A stretch of 41,179 bases of DNA from a bacterium (GTDB lineage: Bacteria; UBP6; UBA1177), in NCBI GenBank assembly GCA_017405875.1, contig JAFQZM010000026.1, positions 1 through 41,179 of the forward strand, given 5' to 3'. Shown here piece by piece: positions 16,000-24,709 of this stretch. Every line of letters starts with the position of its first letter. Position 1 is the first letter of the stretch. The translations under genes were made by a program, and so were the position numbers. Under the pieces are notes generated by a model, which did not search any database, had not been told where the DNA came from, and was given only the letters and a program-made list of their open reading frames with translations.

Positions 16000-16560
16000 T
16001 TAAAAAGAAAGGTTTTCAAAGTTGGAAAAAATCTCCGCAATCTGTTTTCTAGCTTTGCAAAGTTCCTGAGCCACCTGAGTCCTGATGTCGCCCGTGCCCA
16101 TATCGGAAACAAGACGGATCGAGAAAAAATGCTTTTTAAATTCAACAGCCGTTTCGCGGAAGCGCAAAGTTTCCATCGTGTAGAGAAGCGGCATTTCAAG
16201 AAGGTCCGCCCAGTCGTATTCTCCACCGGTGTAAAGTCTGTCATCGCCTGTTACCGCCGCTACAGGAAGGTTGGTAAAACTCTGTGCCGAAGCAATAATA
16301 CCTCCGTTGAAATCGCAGAAAGCGGTGCATTCGTAAATGCTTCCTACAACGCCTTTTGAAACTGAAGCCGCCGTTCCGAATTCGCAAACCGTCTTTATTT
16401 CAGGATATTCGGCAAGAACTCTGCCCAAAGCGAGAACTCCTGCACTTCCCATTCCGGAACACAAAAGCATCAGATTTTCGCTCTTTTTTGTAACAACACC
16501 CGTTGAAACCTTGATTGGAAAAGGGTTTTCATGCTTTAGCGGAAAAACGATAAGATTCAA
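16000..16560 (-). CDS. nucleoside phosphorylase-superfamily protein, shortened
   Basis: A 186-residue protein resembling MTA/SAH nucleosidase and futalosine hydrolase. CSGMGSAG (34-41) and CEFGTAASV (59-67) correspond to the phosphate/ribose-loop regions, and VTGDDRLYTG precedes an EMP segment (122-124) where MTAN has EME. SDMGTGD (152-158) keeps the catalytic Asp (D153). The ribose-binding second Glu is Pro here, and the usual N-terminal beta strand (MKIGIIGA-type) is missing, so the protein is about 45 residues shorter than typical MTAN. The start is TTG at 16560 with GGAG 7 bases upstream, 1 base after the DUF4416 stop. It may be an active nucleosidase with altered specificity or a derived binding protein. 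Confidence 0.6.
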   Translation of the reverse strand: MNLIVFPLKHENPFPIKVSTGVVTKKSENLMLLCSGMGSAGVLALGRVLAEYPEIKTVCEFGTAASVSKGVVGSIYECTAFCDFNGGIIASAQSFTNLPVAAVTGDDRLYTGGEYDWADLLEMPLLYTMETLRFRETAVEFKKHFFSIRLVSDMGTGDIRTQVAQELCKARKQIAEIFSNFENLSF

Positions 16561-16561
16561 T

Positions 16562-17113
16562 TCAAATCTCCGTATTTTTCAAAAGCAAAGCTCTTTTTGC
16601 GCGATAAAGCTCACGGACTTCAAGCAGGAAGGAACGCGCAGGTTCGTAAAGATAGTCGCGGTAACTCCACGGAAGTTCCTTTATGGCGTTTTTTTTGCCG
16701 AACATCAGCGTAACTTCGGCGAAAACACCGCTTCCCAAGTATATTCTGTGACTGTAGTTTTTTCCTGTCGCCAGAATGAAATTTTCGAGCGTAACCAAGC
16801 CTGGATCGAGATTTACCAGCCTGTTTCCGTTCTCAGAATACTTTTTTTCAAGTTCTACACAGAAAAGTTTCACATCTTTGAGAAGATCTCTCGGAACTGG
16901 CTCTTTGAAGCTGAAAACGATCTTTTTTATGTCATTTCCCATTTCGGGATCGTAGTAAGGCGATATTGACGAAAAATCATAAACCTTTGAAATTGCATCG
17001 GTTTCACCGTATTTTTTTTCGAGGATATCCCTTGTTTCTGCAAGCAGAGCCTCATCTCTGAACATAACTGAAATAGTGAGATTAGCCTTTACAGGTTCGA
17101 GAAGTTCGCTCAT
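16562..17113 (-). CDS. DUF4416 family protein
   Basis: A 183-residue protein of the DUF4416 family, function unknown. Recognisable blocks are YDFSSISPYYDPEMG, RLVNLDPGLVTLENFIL, SHRIYLGSGVFAEVTL and LPWSYRDY, in the usual order and over the full family length. The ATG at 17113 overlaps the rfbB stop (ATGA), preferred over an in-frame upstream ATG that would place 28 extra residues inside rfbB. Coupling to rfbB and to the nucleosidase-like gene downstream puts it at the end of the nucleotide-sugar segment, which need not mean it works in that pathway. Confidence 0.87.
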   Translation of the reverse strand: MSELLEPVKANLTISVMFRDEALLAETRDILEKKYGETDAISKVYDFSSISPYYDPEMGNDIKKIVFSFKEPVPRDLLKDVKLFCVELEKKYSENGNRLVNLDPGLVTLENFILATGKNYSHRIYLGSGVFAEVTLMFGKKNAIKELPWSYRDYLYEPARSFLLEVRELYRAKRALLLKNTEI

Positions 17114-18132
17114 TTTGTTCCGTACATTCTTTTGTAGTAGTTCCGGTATTCGCCGCTGATTATTTCTTCCCACCATTCGCGGTTGTCGAGATACCATTTT
17201 ATCGTCTTTTTTATTCCGTCGGCGAATTTCGTTTCGGGCAGCCAGCCGAGTTCGTTGTGGATTTTCGTCGGATCGATAGCATAGCGCATATCGTGTCCTA
17301 ATCTATCGGTAACGAATGTGATGAGACTTTCCGGTTTGCCGAGTTCCTTGCAGATAAGTTTCACGATGTCGATATTTCTCATCTCGTTGTGACCGCCGAT
17401 GTTGTAGACTTCCCCGACTCTTCCTTTGTGGATGACGAGATCGATCGCCTTGCAGTGGTCTTCAACATATAGCCAGTCGCGGACATTTATCCCCTCGCCG
17501 TAAACAGGAAGCGGTTTGTCATTAAGCGCGTTTGCGATCATAAGCGGGATCAGTTTTTCGGGGAAATGGTAAGGTCCGTAATTGTTCGAACATCTTGAGA
17601 TCGTCACCGGAAGCCCGAAAGTGCGGTGATACGCCATAACAAGCAAATCTGCGCCTGCTTTGCTGCTGCTGTAGGGGCTGCTCGTATGGATCGGAGTCTC
17701 TTCGGTAAAGAAAAGGTCAGGTCTGTCAAGCGGAAGATCGCCGTAAACTTCATCGGTCGAAACCTGATGATAGCGCTCAATTCCGTATTTCCTGCATGCA
17801 TCCATGAGAACACTTGTTCCAATGATATTTGTCTGCAGAAATACCGAAGGATCTTCGATGCTTCTGTCGACGTGGCTCTCAGCCGCGAAATTGACGACGA
17901 TATCGGGCTTTTTCTCTTCAAAAAGCTTGTAAATTCCCTCTCTGTCACAGATATCGATCTTCACGAAATCAAAATTCAGATCATCCATGACGCTTTTGAG
18001 AGTGCTGAGATTTCCGGCGTAAGTGAGTTTGTCGAGGCACACGATTTTGTAGTCTGGATGCGCTTTTAGCATGTAAAATATGAAGTTGCTGCCGATAAAT
18101 CCCGCACCGCCCGTGACAAAAACCGTTTTCAT
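17110..18132 (-). CDS. rfbB: dTDP-glucose 4,6-dehydratase
   Basis: A 340-residue short-chain dehydrogenase/reductase. The NAD-binding GGAGFIGS lies at the N-terminus. The active-site STDEVYGDL supplies the Asp-Glu pair, and YSSSK provides the Tyr and Lys. It converts dTDP-glucose to dTDP-4-keto-6-deoxyglucose in the cytoplasm. The second of two tandem ATGs (18132) has AGGAGG 5 bases upstream; the first (18135) is too close to it. rfbA lies 9 bases upstream. rfbC and rfbD are absent, so the product probably goes to the aminotransferase at 19014 rather than to rhamnose, unless those genes lie elsewhere. Confidence 0.95.
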   Translation of the reverse strand: MKTVFVTGGAGFIGSNFIFYMLKAHPDYKIVCLDKLTYAGNLSTLKSVMDDLNFDFVKIDICDREGIYKLFEEKKPDIVVNFAAESHVDRSIEDPSVFLQTNIIGTSVLMDACRKYGIERYHQVSTDEVYGDLPLDRPDLFFTEETPIHTSSPYSSSKAGADLLVMAYHRTFGLPVTISRCSNNYGPYHFPEKLIPLMIANALNDKPLPVYGEGINVRDWLYVEDHCKAIDLVIHKGRVGEVYNIGGHNEMRNIDIVKLICKELGKPESLITFVTDRLGHDMRYAIDPTKIHNELGWLPETKFADGIKKTIKWYLDNREWWEEIISGEYRNYYKRMYGTK

Positions 18133-18141
18133 CATACCCTC

Positions 18142-19011
18142 CTATTTTTCTTCCGTGATTGAAAGCAGGTACTGACCGTAATCGGTCATTTTGAGTTCTT
18201 CGCCGATTTTACGGAGTTCTTCACGTGTGATAAATCCGCGTCTCCAGGCGATTTCCTCGATGCAGGAAACGTAAAATCCCTGCCTGTCCTGAACCGCTTC
18301 GACAAATTCTGCTGCCTTCAGCATATTTGCAGGCGTTCCGGTATCGAGCCACGCCATGCCGCGTCCGAGCAGGGTGACATTGAGTTCGCCCATTTCCAGA
18401 TATGCGTTGTTGACTGCCGTGATTTCGATTTCTCCGCGCGCCGATGGCTTTACGTTTTTTGCGATATTAACAACGCGGTTGTCGTAGAAATAAAGCCCCG
18501 GTACGGCATAACTGCTTTTCGGATGTTCAGGCTTTTCTTCAATGGAAACGACTTTGTGGTTTTTATCGAACTCAACGACGCCGAACGAACGCGCGTCTTT
18601 GACAGGATAACCGAAAATAGTCGCTCCTACCTTGTTTTCCATAGCTCTGCGCAGCATTTTCGTCATATCCTGACCGAAGAAAACATTGTCACCCAGAATC
18701 AGACAGACGCTGTCATCCCCGATAAAATCCTCGCCAAGAACAAAGGCGTCGGCAAGTCCGCGCGGCGTTTCCTGTACTTTGTAAGAAAACTTCATTCCGA
18801 GCTTTTCACCGTTTCCGAGCAGCCTTTCGTAAAGCGGCGTATCTTCAGGAGTCGAAATGATGAGCACTTCACGTATTCCCGCCAGCATGAGGATCGAAAG
18901 CGGATAGTAGATCAGCGGTTTGTCGTAAATCGGCAGAAGCTGCTTTGAAACAGCCTTCGTCATCGGGTAAAGCCTTGTTCCTTTGCCGCCGGCAAGAATT
19001 ATTCCTTTCAT
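18142..19011 (-). CDS. rfbA: glucose-1-phosphate thymidylyltransferase
   Basis: A 289-residue nucleotidyltransferase beginning [16 protein letters not shown], with the signature [25 protein letters not shown] and [20 protein letters not shown] of RfbA/RmlA. It makes dTDP-glucose from glucose 1-phosphate and dTTP, the first step to all dTDP-deoxysugars. The upstream in-frame ATG at 19044 was rejected because GGAG sits 6 bases before 19011 and the family N-terminus begins there. It starts 2 bases after the aminotransferase stop. Confidence 0.95.
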   Translation of the reverse strand: MKGIILAGGKGTRLYPMTKAVSKQLLPIYDKPLIYYPLSILMLAGIREVLIISTPEDTPLYERLLGNGEKLGMKFSYKVQETPRGLADAFVLGEDFIGDDSVCLILGDNVFFGQDMTKMLRRAMENKVGATIFGYPVKDARSFGVVEFDKNHKVVSIEEKPEHPKSSYAVPGLYFYDNRVVNIAKNVKPSARGEIEITAVNNAYLEMGELNVTLLGRGMAWLDTGTPANMLKAAEFVEAVQDRQGFYVSCIEEIAWRRGFITREELRKIGEELKMTDYGQYLLSITEEK

Positions 19012-19013
19012 TT

Positions 19014-20123
19014 TTATCTCCTGCAGTTCAAAATTATCTCGCAAATTTTATCGACATCTTCCAGCGCAAGATCAGCATAAAGCGGAAGTGTCAGCACCCT
19101 GTCGGCAAAGTATGCCGCGACAGGCGTTTTTCCGCTGCCGGCAGTCGGAAAATCTCGGTAACACTCGAACGAGTTCGTCAGCGGGTAGAAATATTTTCTC
19201 GCCATAATGCCGTTTTCTCCGAGTTTTGCGAAGATTTCCTCTCTCGTTGCACCGAAACCGTCGAAAACAACTGGGAAATATGCGTAATTCGGTGTTACAT
19301 CCTTGTCAGTTCTGCACAGTTTGATCCCTTTTACGCCGTCAAGATGACTGAAATAGCGCTCGACGACAGCTTTACGTCTTTCTATCTCGCCATCAAGATG
19401 ACGCAGATTGCAAAGCCCCATCGCCGCCTGAAATTCGCTCATTTTCGCGTTTCCGCCGACAAATCCGACACTTTCGGCTCCGGTTATCCCGAAATTTTTC
19501 ATGCTGCTCAGTTTGTCGACAAGCGAATCATCCGCAAAACAGACAGCACCGCCTTCAATCGTATTGAAAACTTTGGTCGCATGGAAACTGAACATCGCCG
19601 CATCACCGAAATTAGCGGAAGATACGCCCTTGTATTTAACCGCAAAAGCGTGAGCCGCGTCGTAAATGACTTTCAGACCGTGTTTTTTTGCGATAGCCGC
19701 GATCTTTTCGACATCGCACATATTTCCGTAAACATGCACAGGAACTATCGCCACAGTTTTGTCTGTGATCAGAACCTCGATTTTATCAGCATCAATTGTG
19801 TAATTGTCAGGATTGACATCGCAGAAAACAGGAATCAGACCGTTCCGCACTATCGCATGAGTCGTCGAAGCAAAGGTAAACGGTGTTGTGATAACTTCCG
19901 TGCCTTTTTCAAACTGCATAGCCGCGATCACATTTTCGAGCGCCAAATGTCCGTTCGTATAAAGAGCTACATGCGGCACACCGAGAAACTTTTCAAGTTC
20001 CGCCTGGAACTGCTGATGCTTCACACCTGAATTGGTAAGCCAGCGGCTCTCCCACAACTCCTTTATTTCAGCACAGTATTCCTCAAAACCGGGCATTGAG
20101 GAACGGGTAACGTTTATGGTCAT
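19014..20123 (-). CDS. DegT/DnrJ/EryC1-family sugar aminotransferase (VioA/FdtB-like)
   Basis: A 369-residue fold-type I PLP enzyme of the DegT/StrS family. The pyridoxal Lys is K184 in [14 protein letters not shown] (155-158) supplies the cofactor Asp, and the GGA turn follows the Lys. [18 protein letters not shown] and [19 protein letters not shown] closely resemble VioA-type dTDP-4-keto-6-deoxyglucose 4-aminotransferases. With rfbA and rfbB directly downstream, the likely product is dTDP-4-amino-4,6-dideoxyglucose; 3-amino sugars (FdtB/QdtB) would need a ketoisomerase, not seen here. ATG 20123 follows GGAGG by 4 bases; the in-frame ATG at 20141 was rejected. Confidence 0.88.
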   Translation of the reverse strand: MTINVTRSSMPGFEEYCAEIKELWESRWLTNSGVKHQQFQAELEKFLGVPHVALYTNGHLALENVIAAMQFEKGTEVITTPFTFASTTHAIVRNGLIPVFCDVNPDNYTIDADKIEVLITDKTVAIVPVHVYGNMCDVEKIAAIAKKHGLKVIYDAAHAFAVKYKGVSSANFGDAAMFSFHATKVFNTIEGGAVCFADDSLVDKLSSMKNFGITGAESVGFVGGNAKMSEFQAAMGLCNLRHLDGEIERRKAVVERYFSHLDGVKGIKLCRTDKDVTPNYAYFPVVFDGFGATREEIFAKLGENGIMARKYFYPLTNSFECYRDFPTAGSGKTPVAAYFADRVLTLPLYADLALEDVDKICEIILNCRR

Positions 20124-20136
20124 GTTTCCTCCACAC

Positions 20137-20185
20137 CTCACCTCTATCCCCTCTCCACAGTGGAGAGGAGAACGAAAGGAGTGAG
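20137..20185. repeat. REP-like palindromic element
   Basis: A perfect 19-base palindrome, CCTCTCCACAGTGGAGAGG (20150-20168), is nested between outer arms CTCAC (20137-20141) and GTGAG (20181-20185). The form resembles REP-type elements of proteobacterial genomes (outer CTCACC and inner CCTCTCC/GGAGAGG pairs). It lies in the only wide gap (120 bases) of the glycan operon, between the opine-DH-like gene and the aminotransferase. Confidence 0.6.
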
Positions 20186-20243
20186 ATCAAAACGCTCTAT
20201 AATACTTAATTTTTGGAAAAATGCGAGACGGCTGAGACCGTTT

Positions 20244-21299
20244 TCAGCTTATATATTTTTCGATTTCATCAATGCTGTATCCGACAGACCTGTAATCGCA
20301 GGCTTTCAAAGCTGACGCTATTGTAATCAAAGCAGAGGCAATAGGTGTCGCGATTCCTTTTTTAGCCGCCAGTTTTTCGAGCATGCACAATTCCATCGGA
20401 ACGTCTTCATAAATATAACGCGTATTCAAATTACTCGGCCCTTTAGGACCGCCGGTTGCAGCATAATTTCTGAATACCTGTAAACTGTCAACGGACAGAT
20501 CCTCTTCATTTCTCCATTTGCAGGCATCAAGATAGTCTATTGCATGCTCGCCGCCGTATGCTCTTATGACTTGTTTCTTTTCCTCATCAAGTCTTTCAAC
20601 TATGTTCCAGACCGACGGGGAAAACGCTTCGCGATACATCCAGAACTCACCTTTTGAATACTCGATCCGGCTTGCCGACATTATCGAGCCGACAGTATGA
20701 ACGACCATGTTGGGATTGTGCATGGTGGATTCCACAATGTTGCTCCTTAAATACTTGTGCGCACCGAACAGAGATGTCAAAACAGGAAGAAAGCGTTCAT
20801 CTTCTTTATTGAGAAAAGCCACTGCGTTTCTGACATTCTTAAACAGTATTTCGACTTTGCCTGGAGCTGTAATTCTTGCATCGTAAGGAGTGGATTCACC
20901 CTCAACATATACGACATGCTTCCCTTCGCTGTATTTCGCGAACTGAGTAGAACCCATGTTGCCCGGAATCAGGAACACGATCTGTCCGTCTTTTAAAAGA
21001 GGTCCTATTCTTTTCCCCAGATCACGATGCTGAAGACTCTGTGTCAGAATCATGACGACTTCCGCACCTTCCAGACCAGCTTCTATGTCACGGGTGATCA
21101 TATTCGGTTTTACTGAGAACTCTTTGTTGCCGTCAGTAGTATCGAGACAACTGATTTCGCCGGTTTTCACAATAAATTCAAAATTATCGTCATGCAAACT
21201 GTACGATGTTTTGATCAGATTCACCTGATGTCCGTTTTGTATCAGCTTGACAGTTTGCGCACACCCTGCATTTCCGGCACCTACAACTGCAACTTTCAT
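20244..21299 (-). CDS. opine dehydrogenase-like NAD(P)-dependent enzyme
   Basis: A 351-residue protein with an N-terminal Rossmann fold (VAVVGAGNAG, 3-12) and a C-terminal all-alpha octopine/nopaline dehydrogenase domain. GESTPYDARI corresponds to the family's E-x-x-x-x-PY-x-x-R segment, and HNPNMVVH (His194, His201) to the catalytic histidine helix. Family members reductively condense a 2-oxo acid with an amino acid's amino group. Its place between a GNAT and a sugar aminotransferase in a glycan operon is unusual and suggests it makes an N-carboxyalkyl amino acid for glycan decoration. Nucleotide-sugar dehydrogenase or ketopantoate-reductase activity is less likely from the C-terminal motifs. 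GGGTGG precedes the ATG. Confidence 0.8.
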   Translation of the reverse strand: MKVAVVGAGNAGCAQTVKLIQNGHQVNLIKTSYSLHDDNFEFIVKTGEISCLDTTDGNKEFSVKPNMITRDIEAGLEGAEVVMILTQSLQHRDLGKRIGPLLKDGQIVFLIPGNMGSTQFAKYSEGKHVVYVEGESTPYDARITAPGKVEILFKNVRNAVAFLNKEDERFLPVLTSLFGAHKYLRSNIVESTMHNPNMVVHTVGSIMSASRIEYSKGEFWMYREAFSPSVWNIVERLDEEKKQVIRAYGGEHAIDYLDACKWRNEEDLSVDSLQVFRNYAATGGPKGPSNLNTRYIYEDVPMELCMLEKLAAKKGIATPIASALITIASALKACDYRSVGYSIDEIEKYIS

Positions 21300-21335
21300 A
21301 TAACCACCCTCGCAAAAAATTGTTTTTTTACCCTG

Positions 21336-22442
21336 TCAAACCAGAATCGTATCGCATCCGCCGTATCTGATTCTCCATTTATTCTGTTCCGTCATATCAC
21401 TGTCACAATCTTCGTCCGCTTTAAATGTCATCTGATACATACCGCGATATGAAAAACCGATACTCTCAATATCTTTGCCGACTCCCTCACCCGATATCAC
21501 GGTATTGATTTTATCGACATCCGGGCTGAATGTTGCAAGAGCCAACAAATTTAATTCCGCTTCGCTCAATTCAGATTCATTCACACTTCCCCACTCAACA
21601 ACCGTGCCTCTTATCAGATTCTTAAATATTCCCTTTTTGTTTTCTTCAAAGCGCTCTTTTGTCATATAAAAACCTTTCGGGGAACCGTTTTTGTCATAGA
21701 CCGCATAAAAACAGTTTTTATCTTTCGGATTAGCAGAAAACATATGATCCAGATTCCATTGCAGCCATTTCTGATCGTGTATTTCCGTATATTTGTGTCC
21801 GTCATTTAAAGTAATATCGTTTACCCATTCTGGTATGGAACTCTCTTTTTTTATAGTAAAGCGTTTTTTCAAGCCACGAATCTTCATCAAGTTCGGAAAA
21901 TTCCGAATTTTCAGAAAAATATCGCCGAAGAAAGCTAAAAAAGATAATGAAAAACCTTTAAATCCTTTGGCAGACAGAACCGACCGGCTCCTGCACAGTT
22001 TGTAATATAACGGTTTTTCAAAAATAGTCACATCCATTTTTCGGAATATGGAAATAGCACCGGAAGAATAGAGCTGCCCGATATGTATAGGATATTCTCT
22101 ATTTAAAACGGAATCTTGAAGAAGCATGGTTCCGAGACCTTTTCCCTGAAAATTTTCATGGATTTCAAGACCTCCGCCAGTCTGGGCAAGCATAAACCCC
22201 TCTCCTGTTTTTATCCGAGTCTGCATAAATATTCTTCTGCCAACGATCTTACCGTTGAGATAAAACAGGTTGACTGCGGTTTTTGATCCGTCATAGTTAG
22301 GGTTAGTCAGCAAAGCATCTTTGGTGGGCCTGATGAAATAATCGGAAATGATTCCGTAGTCATCTCCTGATATTTCATAAGATCCGTTTTTCAATTCATC
22401 GTATGTTACTCTCTTCATCAGAAGAGTATCGGTCACGACCAT
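21336..22442 (-). CDS. GNAT-family N-acyltransferase
   Basis: A 368-residue protein whose residues 50-130 form a GNAT domain: GGLEIHENFQ followed by the acyl-CoA pyrophosphate loop QGKGLG (99-104). The remaining 230 residues have no motif I can name, though FYAVYDKNGSPKGFYMTKERF may be part of a second GNAT-like fold. In context it probably acylates an amino sugar or an amino-acid substituent using an acyl-CoA. Two tandem ATGs (22445, 22442) follow GGAG; the second has the better 5-base spacing. It is 26 bases downstream of the ATP-grasp gene and 36 bases before the opine-DH-like gene. Confidence 0.75.
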   Translation of the reverse strand: MVVTDTLLMKRVTYDELKNGSYEISGDDYGIISDYFIRPTKDALLTNPNYDGSKTAVNLFYLNGKIVGRRIFMQTRIKTGEGFMLAQTGGGLEIHENFQGKGLGTMLLQDSVLNREYPIHIGQLYSSGAISIFRKMDVTIFEKPLYYKLCRSRSVLSAKGFKGFSLSFLAFFGDIFLKIRNFPNLMKIRGLKKRFTIKKESSIPEWVNDITLNDGHKYTEIHDQKWLQWNLDHMFSANPKDKNCFYAVYDKNGSPKGFYMTKERFEENKKGIFKNLIRGTVVEWGSVNESELSEAELNLLALATFSPDVDKINTVISGEGVGKDIESIGFSYRGMYQMTFKADEDCDSDMTEQNKWRIRYGGCDTILV

Positions 22443-22468
22443 CATTACTCCTAAAAAACGTCTTCAGA

Positions 22469-23749
22469 TCACTCAAACAGGCGTTTAGGATCAAGTTTAT
22501 CCATCAGGATAGATTTTCCTTCAGGATTAAAAACATCAAAAATACTATTTATATAATTAACCTTTTCAATAACTTGCTCTTTGTTTTCCAAGACAATTTC
22601 GGCAACCATTATCGGGATGTCGACGATTCTCTCCCTATCATAATGATAACCTACTTCATGGTATTTTTGTATCTCCACGCATTCAGGCATAGCTTCGACT
22701 TCATCCATACCGCGAATTTCGGCAACAGTTTCGTTGCAGCCCTTCAACAGATAATTACAGTCCAAAGCATATTTTTTATATTTTGCTGATTCTTTGCTAA
22801 TCGTACGGATATCATTGACCATTTTACCTGTCAAAGCATAATTTATGATCATATCCATCGCATTGTAACCAAGGCACGCCTGCTCATGGTTGAAGTATGA
22901 ACCGCCGAGTCTGCATCCCATTTCAAAGAACATGATCCTGTTCCCGTCATAGTATCCCTGCATAAAAAGAACGCCGTCCGTAAAACCTTCTTTTTTGAAC
23001 ATATTGACGACCGTATCATTTATGTTTTCGAGATAATAGTCCACCGCTTTGGAAGGCGACATACTGATAGTCGAATAATTGACGGCACTTCCCCTGTCGG
23101 AAGCCATGAAACGATCAAATATCGAAAGCAGCCTGAACTCTCCGTCTACAGCAATATAGTCAAGAAGGAATTCCCTTCCGCTGATATAATCTTCAATTAT
23201 TGCATTTCCGCTGGCAGAATAGCTCAGAGCGTCTTTAAACCTTTCAAACAGTTCCGTTTCGTTTTTACAAACTCCGGCACCGCGCGAACCGCTTCCGTCA
23301 AGAGGCTTTACAAACACAGGGTATTTGATCTTCCCTAGAGTTTCTTTATCGATTTGATTTCCCGTCAAGTATGTCTTCGGCACCGGCACATTATAGCGGT
23401 CGCATGTCTCTTTAAAATCGATCTTGTTTGTTGACATACTCAGCATTTTCTCTGTGATATAGCAGGGGAGATCGAGTTTTTTGCAAACTTCCATATACGG
23501 TCTCAACAATATATCGACAAAACCCGTAATTACACCGTCGACCTTCTCTTTTCTGCAGAAATCCACCAGGGCATCAACATCAAGAGCATTAATCAAGACA
23601 GGTTTGTCAGCCACTAACTTTGCAGGCGAATCTTCTTTATAATCCGCGACTATCGTATATATTCCCTTATTCTTTGCGTAACGGACTATATCGCACTCGG
23701 TCTTAGTTGCACCGATTATAAGCAGTTTTTTCCCAGCCAATTCATTCAT
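22469..23749 (-). CDS. ATP-grasp ligase (A), glycan cluster
   Basis: A 426-residue carboxylate-amine ligase-like protein. A pre-ATP-grasp Rossmann-like domain (7-100, KKLLIIGAT) is followed by the ATP-grasp domain: FVKPLDGSGSRG (146-157) with Lys148 and the glycine loop, IIEDYISGREF, and FFEMGCRLGGS carrying the metal-binding Glu and Arg. Such enzymes activate a carboxylate as acyl-phosphate and couple it to an amine, thiol or hydroxyl. The substrate is unknown; with the opine-DH-like and amino-sugar genes it may form an amide on a sugar or amino acid. GGGGG precedes the start. It is a distant relative of the ligase at 24710. Confidence 0.85.
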   Translation of the reverse strand: MNELAGKKLLIIGATKTECDIVRYAKNKGIYTIVADYKEDSPAKLVADKPVLINALDVDALVDFCRKEKVDGVITGFVDILLRPYMEVCKKLDLPCYITEKMLSMSTNKIDFKETCDRYNVPVPKTYLTGNQIDKETLGKIKYPVFVKPLDGSGSRGAGVCKNETELFERFKDALSYSASGNAIIEDYISGREFLLDYIAVDGEFRLLSIFDRFMASDRGSAVNYSTISMSPSKAVDYYLENINDTVVNMFKKEGFTDGVLFMQGYYDGNRIMFFEMGCRLGGSYFNHEQACLGYNAMDMIINYALTGKMVNDIRTISKESAKYKKYALDCNYLLKGCNETVAEIRGMDEVEAMPECVEIQKYHEVGYHYDRERIVDIPIMVAEIVLENKEQVIEKVNYINSIFDVFNPEGKSILMDKLDPKRLFE

Positions 23750-23761
23750 AAGAACCCCCGT

Positions 23762-24706
23762 TTATTGTTTTTTAACAAAAGTTATCAATTCATTTATATC
23801 ATCTTCCGAATACCGCTGATCGACCGGCAGCGGCAGAATATTTTCCGCGAATTTGTATTCCAGACTTGTTTTTTCCGTTTCATTCAGAACATTCGGCCAT
23901 AGCGTCGGAACATACATTTTCTGCTGCTGTAGCTTTCTGCGTATTTCTGCACCGTTTTCAACAAGCAGCGGATAAGCAAAAGCGCCTTCGATTTCCCTCA
24001 GTTTCAACTGATTTATTTTGCCAAGTTTTTCATGACACAGTCTAAAATTACAGGTTCTGCGATTTTTTACGAACTCGTAATCTATTGCATGAAGCAGATT
24101 GTTCGTGAGTTTTGACATCTTTTTTACCGGTTCGCTTGAAAACAAACGGTTATTTGCAACATTTTCGCTGTAGAATTCTGAAGCTGTCCGCTCAAAACGT
24201 CCCAGCAGAAAGTGCATCCGTTCAAAAGATTCATCCCGCTGCAGATCTTCCTCAAGAAGCTTGTCTGTGTATAAAAACGCACCGTCGGCTACTCCGAAAA
24301 ACTTGCGGCAGGTATAAAGAGTATCAACTCCCGAAAGCGGCATTTCAAAATAAGACTGCGCGTTATCAATGATGATTCTGCCGAAACCATATTTCAGTTT
24401 TTCGATGTATCTTACATCCAACTGACCGTAATAATTTATTAAATAGAGCCATTCACCGTCAGCAAGTTCGATATCTTCCGGCAAAAAATTCTCGTTGATA
24501 TGATAAAACGATATTTCCGCACCATATTTCTTGCACACTTCAAATACGCTGTCGCACATGAAATACGGCACTTTTATCTTTTTTATGTTCTTTGCCTTTA
24601 TCAAATAAGCAAGGCAGTTTCTACCGCAATTCAGAGCAATCGCGCCTTCGTGCAGCATCGGCAGTCTGTAAGTATCAAGTTCTATGTACCCGCCTATCTC
24701 TTTCAT
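23762..24706 (-). CDS. DegT-like PLP-fold protein
   Basis: A 314-residue protein I recognise only at fold level. IIIDNAQSYF (111-120) matches the cofactor Asp region of fold-type I PLP enzymes, and YTCRKFFGVADGAF (131-144) places a Lys (K135) and a small-residue turn where DegT-family enzymes bind PLP. CGRNCLAYL near residue 27 matches the phosphate-binding helix start. It is shorter than DegT aminotransferases (about 370) and diverges elsewhere. It sits between two ATP-grasp genes with gaps of 3 and 12 bases. It could be an aminotransferase or a PLP enzyme acting on an amino-acid precursor of the decoration. Confidence 0.65.
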   Translation of the reverse strand: MKEIGGYIELDTYRLPMLHEGAIALNCGRNCLAYLIKAKNIKKIKVPYFMCDSVFEVCKKYGAEISFYHINENFLPEDIELADGEWLYLINYYGQLDVRYIEKLKYGFGRIIIDNAQSYFEMPLSGVDTLYTCRKFFGVADGAFLYTDKLLEEDLQRDESFERMHFLLGRFERTASEFYSENVANNRLFSSEPVKKMSKLTNNLLHAIDYEFVKNRRTCNFRLCHEKLGKINQLKLREIEGAFAYPLLVENGAEIRRKLQQQKMYVPTLWPNVLNETEKTSLEYKFAENILPLPVDQRYSEDDINELITFVKKQ

Positions 24707-24709
24707 TTT

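Noticed and set aside
17114-17197. N-terminal extension of 28 residues on the DUF4416 protein
   Set aside because: It would lie wholly inside the rfbB 3' end; the family N-terminus fits the internal ATG that overlaps the rfbB stop.
18945-20030. 361-residue plus-strand frame opposite the sugar aminotransferase
   Set aside because: It is the antisense shadow of a clear DegT-family gene, with no motif or start signal.
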